Part shown: piece after piece, positions 57,264 through 64,000 of the stretch
How positions within the stretch are numbered: position 1 is the stretch's first letter
Layout of the letters: each line of letters begins with the position of its first letter
Source of the DNA: Paenibacillus sp. PL2-23
Lineage (GTDB): Bacteria > Bacillota > Bacilli > Paenibacillales > Paenibacillaceae
DNA: 64,000 bases
Assembly: GCF_040834005.1 (NCBI RefSeq)
Contig: NZ_CP162129.1
Coordinates: 718,501-782,500, forward strand
Direction: 5' to 3'
Notes under the pieces: model-generated
Seen by the model: only the letters and a program-made list of their open reading frames with translations
What the model was told of the DNA's origin: nothing
The model's database searches: none
Position numbers and translations under genes: made by a program

Positions 57264-58607
57264 ATGTCAGATCTACAAATTGCGGATTTGGAAGGCATGA
57301 AGCTGACCGAGCTGTACAAGCTTGCGAAGCAGTACCAGGTCCCTTATTATGGAACACTTAAGAAGAAAGAGCTGATCTTCGCTATATTGCGTGCGCAGGC
57401 GGAGAAGAGCGGACTTATGTTTATGGAAGGCGTGCTCGACATCTTGCAAGAGGGCTTCGGCTTCCTGCGTCCCATTAATTATTTGCCCAGCAAGGAAGAT
57501 ATTTATATCTCGGCCTCTCAGATCCGAAGATTCGATCTTAGGAACGGCGATCTGGTATCCGGCAAGTGCCGCCCGCCTAAGGAGAACGAACGCTACTTCG
57601 GTCTGCTCCAAGTAAACGCCGTTAACGGCGAGAATCCCGATACAGCTTCCGAACGACTCCATTTTCCTGCCCTTACTCCTCTTTATCCCGAGAAGAAGCT
57701 AGTGCTTGAAACCTCGCAGTCGAAGCTATCTACCCGCATGATGGACTTGCTTGCGCCCGTTGGCCTCGGTCAGAGGGGACTCATTGTCGCACCGCCCAAG
57801 GCGGGCAAAACCCTGCTGCTTAAGGAAATTGCAAATAGCATTTCGGAGAACCATCCCGAAATTGAGCTTTTTGTGCTGCTGATTGACGAGCGTCCGGAGG
57901 AAGTGACGGATATGCAGCGCTCCGTGAAGGGCGAGGTCGTAGCTTCGACGTTCGACGAGCTGCCGGAGAATCATATCAAGGTAGCGGAGCTTGTGCTGGA
58001 GAGAGCGCTTCGCCTGGTCGAGCATAAGAAGGACGTCGTTATTCTGCTGGATAGCATTACGCGTCTTGCGCGCGCCTACAACTTAGTGATTCCGCCATCC
58101 GGCAGAACGTTAAGCGGCGGTATCGATCCCGCAGCATTCCATCGTCCCAAGCGCTTCTTCGGTTCGGCGCGCAACGTGGAGGAGGGCGGCAGCCTGACGA
58201 TTCTAGCGACTGCGCTTATCGAGACGGGCTCCCGTATGGACGACATTATATACGAGGAGTTCAAGGGTACGGGCAACATGGAGCTGCATCTTGACCGGAA
58301 GCTGGCGGAGCGCCGTATTTTCCCTGCTCTGGATATGCGGAGATCGGGCACGCGTCGTGAGGAAATGCTGCTTACCAAAGAAGAGCTGGACAAAATCTGG
58401 GCGATTCGCAAGAGCTTGACCGATACCCCGGATTTCGTGGATAACTTCCTGAAGAAGCTGAAAAATACAGAAAATAACGAGCAGTTCCTGATGTCCCTGG
58501 ATACGTCAGCGGAAGCGCCGTCCAAACCGGAGCGTCCGGCCGTGAAGAGCGGCCAGACATCCACGGCGAACCGCAGGCCAGTCGCCAGAACGACGCATAG
58601 CTCGTAG
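57264..58607 (+). CDS. rho: Transcription termination factor Rho
   Basis: Protein of 447 aa. N-terminal Rho-N helix domain (LTELYKLAKQYQVPYYGTLKKKELIFAIL), cold-shock-like RNA-binding domain (GVLDILQEGFGFLRP), then the RecA-type motor: Walker A APPKAGKTLL, Walker B DVVILLDSITR, Q-loop/R-loop VIPPSGRTLSGGIDP. Hexameric RNA helicase that ends transcription. The last ~45 residues are a polar tail. Confidence 0.98.
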   Translation: MSDLQIADLEGMKLTELYKLAKQYQVPYYGTLKKKELIFAILRAQAEKSGLMFMEGVLDILQEGFGFLRPINYLPSKEDIYISASQIRRFDLRNGDLVSGKCRPPKENERYFGLLQVNAVNGENPDTASERLHFPALTPLYPEKKLVLETSQSKLSTRMMDLLAPVGLGQRGLIVAPPKAGKTLLLKEIANSISENHPEIELFVLLIDERPEEVTDMQRSVKGEVVASTFDELPENHIKVAELVLERALRLVEHKKDVVILLDSITRLARAYNLVIPPSGRTLSGGIDPAAFHRPKRFFGSARNVEEGGSLTILATALIETGSRMDDIIYEEFKGTGNMELHLDRKLAERRIFPALDMRRSGTRREEMLLTKEELDKIWAIRKSLTDTPDFVDNFLKKLKNTENNEQFLMSLDTSAEAPSKPERPAVKSGQTSTANRRPVARTTHSS

Positions 58608-58632
58608 CCGTTCCGTTGGAAAGGAGAACATC

Positions 58633-59898
58633 ATGAATCTCGTATATGCGGATGAGCACGGCAACGTGTTCGATCACCCTGACTATATTGGACTTGGTCG
58701 CAGTGGGGATATGATTGTGGAAATTATGGAGGACGAGCTTATTCCGCTGCCAGAGGGCGCGACGCTCGTCAGCCTGCCCTTCACGAGACCGATCGGACTG
58801 GACCCCGACTCCGGAGAGATGCTGGCGCTGCCGGGCGGCGCTCAGGCTGTGGGAGCGCTCCTGCCTCAGGGCTATACCCGTCTCTGCCTCCCCGGGTACG
58901 CGAAGTCGGACAAGAAGGAGAAGCTGCCGCTGTTCGGCTATACGGCTGTCGTATGGAAGGATGGGGGCTTCTATGTCACCGCCGAGCAAAGCGATGATCC
59001 CGAGCGTTGGGATCCGCTGAACTGCGACCGCAAGGAGTTGAACGTGCAGGTTGAGCGGCTGCTGGCGAAATATCCCGAAAACCGGTTGTACAAGCATTTG
59101 TCCCATTGCGCGCTGGGCTATGAATGCTTGACGGCATCCAATACGTTCCTGACCCGCTGGGAGGGTGCGGTGCCTGTCTCCTATTCCTGCAACGCGGGCT
59201 GCTTCGGCTGCATCTCGGAGCAGCCGGAGGACAGCGGATTCCTCGCGCCGCAGACACGGATGAATTTCAAGCCGACGGTGGACGAAGTGGTGCAGATTAT
59301 GCTGGAGCAGCTGAAGGAGCCGGATTCCATCATCAGCTTCGGGCAAGGCTGCGAGGGCGAGCCGTCCACGCAGGTGAAGATTATCGTCGAAGCGATCAAG
59401 CGGGTGAGGGAACAAACCTCCCTGGGCTACATTAACATTAACACGAACGCGGGCCTGACCGATTTTATGCGCGCCATAGTGGATGCGGGTCTTGATCTTA
59501 TGCGCGTGAGCACGATCAGCGCCATCGACGAGCATTATAACGCCTACTACAAGCCGCGGGGCTATACGCTGCATAATGTGGAGCGTTCTCTGAAATATGC
59601 AGCGGACAAGGGTGTCTATACGTCGATTAACTACTTGATCTTCCCGGGTGTCACCGATCGTGAAGAGGAGATTGAAGCCATGATTGGCTTCGCCAAGCGT
59701 ACGGGACTTAAGCTGATTCAGATGCGCAATCTGAATATTGATCCCGAGAGCTATCTGGAGCTCATCCCGAAGGCGCAGGGCGAGATTTACGGCATGAAGC
59801 AAATGCTGGACATTCTCCGCGAGGAGCTGCCGGACGTCGTCATCGGTTCATACACCCATGTTCCGCCCGCCGAATTTCGCAGAGCCGTCACAAGATGA
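58633..59898 (+). CDS. Radical SAM protein of unknown function
   Basis: Protein of 421 aa with AAAGGAG before the ATG. YSCNAGCFGC gives the C-x3-C-x2-C motif for the 4Fe-4S cluster (residue ~197). The N-terminal ~180 residues form an additional domain without a recognised family (PLPEGATLVSLPFTRPIGLD; CALGYECLTASNTFLTRW). The barrel has INTNAGLTDFMRAIVDAGLD and MRNLNIDPESYLEL. It starts 25 nt after rho and is probably co-transcribed; the substrate is unknown. Confidence 0.85.
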   Translation: MNLVYADEHGNVFDHPDYIGLGRSGDMIVEIMEDELIPLPEGATLVSLPFTRPIGLDPDSGEMLALPGGAQAVGALLPQGYTRLCLPGYAKSDKKEKLPLFGYTAVVWKDGGFYVTAEQSDDPERWDPLNCDRKELNVQVERLLAKYPENRLYKHLSHCALGYECLTASNTFLTRWEGAVPVSYSCNAGCFGCISEQPEDSGFLAPQTRMNFKPTVDEVVQIMLEQLKEPDSIISFGQGCEGEPSTQVKIIVEAIKRVREQTSLGYININTNAGLTDFMRAIVDAGLDLMRVSTISAIDEHYNAYYKPRGYTLHNVERSLKYAADKGVYTSINYLIFPGVTDREEEIEAMIGFAKRTGLKLIQMRNLNIDPESYLELIPKAQGEIYGMKQMLDILREELPDVVIGSYTHVPPAEFRRAVTR

Positions 59899-59999
59899 TG
59901 ATGATGATTGCGTTAGCCTGCCCAGTCGTGCTATAATCCGATAGTGTGATTTTTAACTCTGGGTCCGCATGTGATTCAGGGCAGAAAGAGGTGAACGAG

Positions 60000-60197
60000 A
60001 TGAAACAAGGTATTCATCCGACATACCACGTCGTTACAGCAACTTGCGCTTGCGGCAATACATTCGAGACGGGCTCCATTAAACCGAGCCTTCGCGTTGA
60101 GATTTGTTCCGCATGTCACCCATTCTTCACGGGTAAGCAGAAGTTCCTGGATGCCGGCGGCCGCGTCGACCGTTTCAAGAAGAAATACGGCATTTAA
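60000..60197 (+). CDS. rpmE: Ribosomal protein bL31, zinc-binding type
   Basis: Protein of 65 aa from ATG 60000 (AAGAGGTG upstream; an extension to 59946 is unlikely). [11 protein letters not shown] and [14 protein letters not shown] give the four cysteines of the C+ form, which binds zinc. Part of the 50S subunit central protuberance bridge. Confidence 0.97.
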   Translation: MKQGIHPTYHVVTATCACGNTFETGSIKPSLRVEICSACHPFFTGKQKFLDAGGRVDRFKKKYGI

Positions 60198-60238
60198 TGC
60201 ATACAGTCATTCGGCCTTTATTTGGCAGAATACAAGCA

Positions 60239-60277
60239 CCTCCCTTAGCCATCCTATGGTTAAAGGGAGGTTTTTTT
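60239..60277 (+). terminator. rpmE terminator overlapping the next gene's Shine-Dalgarno
   Basis: CCTCCCTTAGCCAT / ATGGTTAAAGGGAGG (one bulged A), three-base loop, T7 (60271-60277). The ATG of the next gene follows at 60278; GGGAGG of the 3' arm is its only Shine-Dalgarno. Confidence 0.85.
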
Positions 60278-60685
60278 ATGAATCAGAGGACTGGCTTGCG
60301 GAGAAAAAAACGGATCTGGAGGGTGCTCTGGATCGGGCTGCTCGGTTCTGCTGCGCTGCTCTCGGGCTGTGGCCAAGATGCGGGCGGCAAGGTGGAATCA
60401 TACGGCAATGATGGGTACCTGGGGTACACGAACACGAATCCGAACCTGTTGAATCGAAGCGGGACTTTATATCATAGAGACATGGACATGATCAATCAAT
60501 TGCTTCGCCCCATGAGCGGAGTGAAGACAGCGGAGGCTGGCTTCAACGGCGATGTGCTGAATGTGAAGCTGCGCGTAAGCGACAACGCGACGGATAAGGA
60601 ACGAGACAGCATTCGTGCGGAGGCTCAGGCGCTCCTGCAAGCCAACTTCCCGAGATATGATGTGCATGTGAAGGTTGCGGATTAG
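60278..60685 (+). CDS. YhcN/YlaJ-type sporulation lipoprotein
   Basis: Protein of 135 aa with a lipoprotein signal (lipobox ALLSGC). The mature part (GYTNTNPNLLNR start; a later region with VSDNATDKERDSIRAEAQALL) resembles the YhcN/YlaJ family of forespore and spore-coat-associated lipoproteins. Start ATG 60278 uses the GGGAGG that is also the 3' arm of the rpmE terminator. A sporulation promoter could not be located. Confidence 0.75.
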   Translation: MNQRTGLRRKKRIWRVLWIGLLGSAALLSGCGQDAGGKVESYGNDGYLGYTNTNPNLLNRSGTLYHRDMDMINQLLRPMSGVKTAEAGFNGDVLNVKLRVSDNATDKERDSIRAEAQALLQANFPRYDVHVKVAD

Positions 60686-60739
60686 GGTATGGAACGTAGC
60701 TCACTTGTGGGACACTCCTTCGGTAAAAACACCCATCAC

Positions 60740-60768
60740 TTGCGCTTTGTATCTGAATGTAATATACT
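60740..60768 (+). promoter_or_regulatory. Promoter of the SRP RNA gene
   Basis: TTGCGC (60740-60745), 17-bp spacer, TATACT (60763-60768). Confidence 0.6.
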
Positions 60769-60771
60769 TGT

Positions 60772-61046
60772 CCTTGCCGTGCTAGATGGGGAGGTAGCGG
60801 TGCCCTGTAACTCGCAATCCGCTGTAGCGAGGTTGAATTCCTGTCTGAGGTTATGCTGATGTGAGGCTTGGCGCTTGCAAGCAGTGTTGACAGTTGGGTC
60901 CTCCGCAATGAACGCTTGTGAACCCGGTCAGGTCCGGAAGGAAGCAGCCGTAAGCAAGTTAGTTCATGTGCCGGAGGAGTGCCTGGCTCGAGCTGTGTAG
61001 CAAGAGTGCCGCTTGGATTGCATGGATCGAGGGCAGGTGCACGGTT
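60772..61046 (+). ncRNA. ffs: Signal recognition particle RNA, large Bacillus type
   Basis: About 275 nt. The conserved domain IV apex GGTCAGGTCCGGAAGGAAGC (around 60929-60948) that binds Ffh is exact, flanked by GTGAACC and the long pairing GTCCTCCGC / GCCGGAGGA. The 5' end (TGCCGTGCTAG, GGGGAGGTAGCGGTGCCCTG) and 3' end (AGGTGCACGG) match the Alu-domain ends of B. subtilis scRNA, so helices 1-5 are present. Ends are approximate. Located upstream of dnaX as in B. subtilis. Confidence 0.93.
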
Positions 61047-61248
61047 CACCATATCCTCAATAATTAATATGAAGACATTCGCTGAATGTGATCCACGCGC
61101 CTGATGGTGCCCGGCTCGCATACAGGCTCGAAGGTCTTTTTTGTTTGTTCGGACGAAAGCATTTTGCTTGATGCCGAGGTGTAGTATAATAGTGCAGTGC
61201 AATATAATCCAATTGCTGCTCAGGAGCAAGCTGAAAGGGAAGAGTCGC

Positions 61249-63030
61249 GTGTCACATATTGCTTTATACCGTGCCTGGCGTCCTCAGACGTTTCAGGATA
61301 TGGTCGGACAGCAGCATATCATCCAGACGCTGCAGAACGCGATAAGGGAAAATCGCGTATCGCATGCCTATCTGTTCAACGGACCGAGAGGGACGGGCAA
61401 GACCACGACGGCCAAGGTACTCGCCAAAGCCGTCAATTGCGAGCGGGGGCCGGCGGTAGAGCCCTGCAACGAGTGCTCTGCTTGCATAGGCATCACCGCA
61501 GGGCACATGATGGACGTCATTGAGATAGATGCCGCTTCGAACCGGGGCATCGACGAAATTAGGGATATTCGGGAGAAAGTCAGATACGCCCCTTCCGAGG
61601 TCCGGTTCAAGGTGTACATCATCGATGAGGTGCATATGCTCACGACGGAAGCCTTCAACGCCTTGCTGAAGACGCTTGAGGAGCCGCCTGGACATGTCAT
61701 CTTCGTTCTAGCGACGACGGAGCCGCATAAGCTGCCGGCTACGATTATATCCCGATGCCAGCGCTTTGACTTCCGTCAGGTTTCCTTGGAGGAGCAGACG
61801 GGGCGTCTCCTTCAAATTTGCCAGGAAGAGGGCATTGCCGCCGACGAGGACGCCCTGGCTTATATCGCTCGTTTGTCCGAGGGCGGCATGCGGGACGCAA
61901 TTAGTCTTCTGGAGCAGGTAGCCGCATTTGGCGATGGCCGTATTACGCTGGATGCAGCAGTCGACGTGACAGGCGGGATGGCGGCGGATCAGTTCTATCA
62001 GCTTGCAGAGGCTGTGCGCGACCGCAATGTAGCGGCGATGATGCCTCTCGTTGAAAGCTTGATGCTGGCAGGCAAAGCAGCGGACAAGTGTATGGAGAAT
62101 CTTATGTACTACTTCCGCGATCTGCTTGTGCTGAAGCTGGCCCCTGGCGGAGGGGCTGTAACGGAGCGAGTTGTGGATCGCGAACGGTTCCAGGCGATGG
62201 CTGAAGCCTATTCTCCAACCAGACTGTTCGCGATGATTGATATTTTGAACAAATACCAAGTAGAATTAAAGCATGCCTCGCAGCCTCAGACGCTGTTCGA
62301 GGTCGCATTAATGAAGCTCTGCTCCATCGGCGAGGATGGCGCGCAGACGCCCGCACACTCCGGCTCTGGCACATCAGGGACGGACAGCGCGGAAGTGTCT
62401 AAGCTTCGTATGCAAGTAGAAGCGTTGGAGCGCAAGCTTGAGCAGGTGCTCCAGAACGGAGTGTCCGCTTCATTGCCGGCAGAGGCTGGCTCCGCCGACA
62501 GCCGCAGCGCAGGACCTCAATCACGCGGTGCGCTTCGGAGCGGATTTGGCGGCAGTTCCGGCAAGGTTAGAGCCAAGGTGAAGCTGGATGCTTATGTCGC
62601 TTCAGTCACAAGTCCGGAATCCGGCATAGCGCGCTCCAAGTGGGGGGACGTGCTTAATCGGGTGAAGGATGCCAAGGTCACCCTGCATGCATGGCTCAAG
62701 AATGGGGAGCTTGTTGCGGTTGACAGCGGCAATCTGCTGCTCGCGTTCAAGAACGAGATTCATAGGGAGACCACCGAAAAGCCGGATCATCGGGATATTA
62801 TTGAGCGAGTCGCCTCTGAAGTGCTTGGCTCAAGGTTCCGTCTAGTGACGGTCATGCAGAAGGAATGGCAGGCTGCTCTGGATGGTGCTGGCGATGAGCC
62901 TGGAGAGGTGTTCGAGCTGCAGCATGAAGGCGAGGACAGCGGACCAGTCGCCCCTCAAAGACCGGAGTGGGTGGAGGAAGCCGTGAAGATGTTCGGCGAG
63001 GATTTAGTTGTTGTCAGGGATAAAGCGTAA
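61249..63030 (+). CDS. dnaX: DNA polymerase III gamma/tau subunit
   Basis: Protein of 593 aa from GTG 61249 (AAAGGGAAGAG upstream), matching the family start SHIALYRAWRPQTF; upstream codons to 61141 are not supported. AAA+ domain with Walker A GPRGTGKTTTAK, a four-Cys zinc site (CERGPAVEPCNECSAC), DEVHMLTTEAFNALLKTLEE and the SRC arginine-finger motif. The C-terminal ~200 residues are tau-specific, partly low complexity, for alpha and helicase contact. A TATAAT at 61185-61190 may be its promoter. Confidence 0.96.
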   Translation: MSHIALYRAWRPQTFQDMVGQQHIIQTLQNAIRENRVSHAYLFNGPRGTGKTTTAKVLAKAVNCERGPAVEPCNECSACIGITAGHMMDVIEIDAASNRGIDEIRDIREKVRYAPSEVRFKVYIIDEVHMLTTEAFNALLKTLEEPPGHVIFVLATTEPHKLPATIISRCQRFDFRQVSLEEQTGRLLQICQEEGIAADEDALAYIARLSEGGMRDAISLLEQVAAFGDGRITLDAAVDVTGGMAADQFYQLAEAVRDRNVAAMMPLVESLMLAGKAADKCMENLMYYFRDLLVLKLAPGGGAVTERVVDRERFQAMAEAYSPTRLFAMIDILNKYQVELKHASQPQTLFEVALMKLCSIGEDGAQTPAHSGSGTSGTDSAEVSKLRMQVEALERKLEQVLQNGVSASLPAEAGSADSRSAGPQSRGALRSGFGGSSGKVRAKVKLDAYVASVTSPESGIARSKWGDVLNRVKDAKVTLHAWLKNGELVAVDSGNLLLAFKNEIHRETTEKPDHRDIIERVASEVLGSRFRLVTVMQKEWQAALDGAGDEPGEVFELQHEGEDSGPVAPQRPEWVEEAVKMFGEDLVVVRDKA

Positions 63031-63061
63031 CAACCCAAAATAATAGCTGAGGTGAACAATA

Positions 63062-63373
63062 ATGAACAACATGAACCAAATGATGAAGCAAGTGAAGAAG
63101 ATGCAGGAGCAGATGCTGAAGGCGCAGGAGCAGCTGGAGACCAAATCCGTAGAGGGCACTGCTGGCGGCGGCGTTGTAACTGCTACGGTAAACGGCCATA
63201 AGAAGCTGCTGAATATCGTAATCAAGCCGGAAGCGGTAGATCCGGATGACGTCGAAATGCTGCAAGACCTCGTGATGACGGCTGTAAACGACGCATTAAC
63301 CAAGGCAGATGAGCTTGCGAACCAAGATATGGGCAAATTTACGGGCGGTATGAAAATTCCAGGCTTGTTCTAA
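63062..63373 (+). CDS. ebfC: YbaB/EbfC nucleoid-associated protein
   Basis: Protein of 103 aa, GAGGTG upstream. Met-rich coiled start ([25 protein letters not shown]) and the DNA-binding tweezer fold common to the family. Encoded between dnaX and recR as in most bacteria; binds DNA as a dimer. Confidence 0.95.
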   Translation: MNNMNQMMKQVKKMQEQMLKAQEQLETKSVEGTAGGGVVTATVNGHKKLLNIVIKPEAVDPDDVEMLQDLVMTAVNDALTKADELANQDMGKFTGGMKIPGLF

Positions 63374-63423
63374 CAGGCCAGCCCGTGCCCGCTTTCTGTT
63401 AGCTTGAAAGGAGCGTTCCTCTT

Positions 63424-64000
63424 TTGTTTTACCCGGAACCGATAGCCAAACTGATCGACGCTTTTACGCGCCTGCCTGGTATCGGTCCCAAAACCGCGGC
63501 CAGGCTCGCATTTCATGTGCTGCGCATGAAAGAAGACGATGTCATTGATTTTGCCAAGGCGCTGGTTAGCGTCAAACGAAATTTGTTTTATTGCTCGGTT
63601 TGCTGCAACATTACGGATACCGATCCCTGCAAAATATGCCAGGACAAATCGCGCGACGCTTCGGTCATTTGCGTCGTTCAGGAGTCCAAGGACCTTGTGG
63701 CGATGGAGCGGACCAAGGAGTTTGAAGGTTATTATCATGTGCTGCAGGGTGCAATCTCTCCAATGGAAGGCATCGGTCCTGACGAAATTCGCATCGCGGA
63801 GCTTCTTCGCAGACTGAGCGACGAGAGTGTACAGGAGCTGATTCTTGCTACGAACCCCAATATCGAGGGCGAGGCGACGGCTATGTATTTGTCCCGTCTG
63901 GTGAAGCCCTTCGGCATCAAAGTCACTCGAATTGCTCATGGTCTGCCCGTCGGGGGAGACTTGGAATACGCGGACGAGGTTACGCTATCCAAGGCTCTGG
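63424..64000 (+). CDS. recR: Recombination protein RecR (cut by window end)
   Basis: Starts at TTG 63424 with AAAGGAG eight bases upstream and stays open to the window end (~192 residues of about 198). [20 protein letters not shown] is the helix-hairpin-helix, [16 protein letters not shown] the zinc finger, and [28 protein letters not shown] sequence the start of the Toprim domain, with [11 protein letters not shown] later. Acts with RecF and RecO in gap repair. Confidence 0.96.
   Translation, partial: MFYPEPIAKLIDAFTRLPGIGPKTAARLAFHVLRMKEDDVIDFAKALVSVKRNLFYCSVCCNITDTDPCKICQDKSRDASVICVVQESKDLVAMERTKEFEGYYHVLQGAISPMEGIGPDEIRIAELLRRLSDESVQELILATNPNIEGEATAMYLSRLVKPFGIKVTRIAHGLPVGGDLEYADEVTLSKAL

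Overview
The window reads as a stretch of a Paenibacillus-like chromosome (endospore-forming Bacillota, moderately high GC). Evidence seen here: a spo0F gene with a sigma-H-type promoter, a YhcN/YlaJ-type sporulation lipoprotein, the RNA polymerase delta subunit (rpoE), a Bacillus-type large SRP RNA upstream of dnaX-ebfC-recR, YesN/YesM two-component genes, an aa3/bo-type quinol oxidase, and strong AGGAGG ribosome binding sites. Frequent GTG and TTG starts fit the same group. There is no phage, insertion sequence, CRISPR array or tRNA.

Layout. 1-7.2 kb: end of an MMPL exporter, an asparaginase-peroxiredoxin pair, an LTA-synthase-type enzyme, a VanY-type carboxypeptidase and cardiolipin synthase (cell envelope). 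7.5-10.4 kb: a PerR-like regulator, an overlapping orphan response regulator and a catalase; the regulator and the catalase share a 17-bp operator-like palindrome. 10.6-14.8 kb: CcdC-like protein, a membrane protein, an M1 metallopeptidase and YwhD. 14.85-15.4 kb: an array of eight 51-bp hairpin repeats that runs into the relic of an S-layer-homology gene. 15.5-18.7 kb: four-gene ECF sigma / anti-sigma / membrane operon. 18.8-22.2 kb: double-GNAT protein and a secreted repeat protein. 22.2-26.1 kb: qoxABCD on the minus strand. 26.5-30.4 kb: small membrane protein, a second hairpin array, class A PBP and spermidine synthase. 30.6-40.5 kb: YesN/YesM regulators, a sugar ABC importer and LacZ, apparently one beta-galactoside utilisation locus. 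40.5-41.0 kb: further hairpin repeats. 41.0-42.8 kb: DUF4179-type protein and its ECF sigma factor. 42.9-48.3 kb: GntR regulator divergent from a PhnDCEE transporter with a tyrosine-phosphatase-like enzyme. 48.4-52.3 kb: deoxyinosine/uracil glycosylase-like protein, YwiB-argS, and a subtilase. 52.7-60.7 kb: rpoE-pyrG-spo0F-murA-rho-(radical SAM)-rpmE, the conserved Bacillus housekeeping block lacking fba/tal/glpX. 60.8-64 kb: SRP RNA, dnaX, ebfC and recR (cut by the window end).

Most notable: (i) intergenic hairpin arrays of several unrelated sequence families that share a period of about 51 bp (or 102 bp); (ii) two ECF sigma-factor genes whose best start, judged by Shine-Dalgarno position and by the protein family, is an ATT codon; (iii) an RNA hairpin plus short upstream ORF that bury the ribosome binding site of a subtilase; (iv) a terminator whose 3' arm is the Shine-Dalgarno of the next gene; (v) a pyrG leader of the CTP-sensing reiterative-transcription type; (vi) histidine-rich tails on three subunits of the terminal oxidase. 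No whole new defence or mobile system was recognised.
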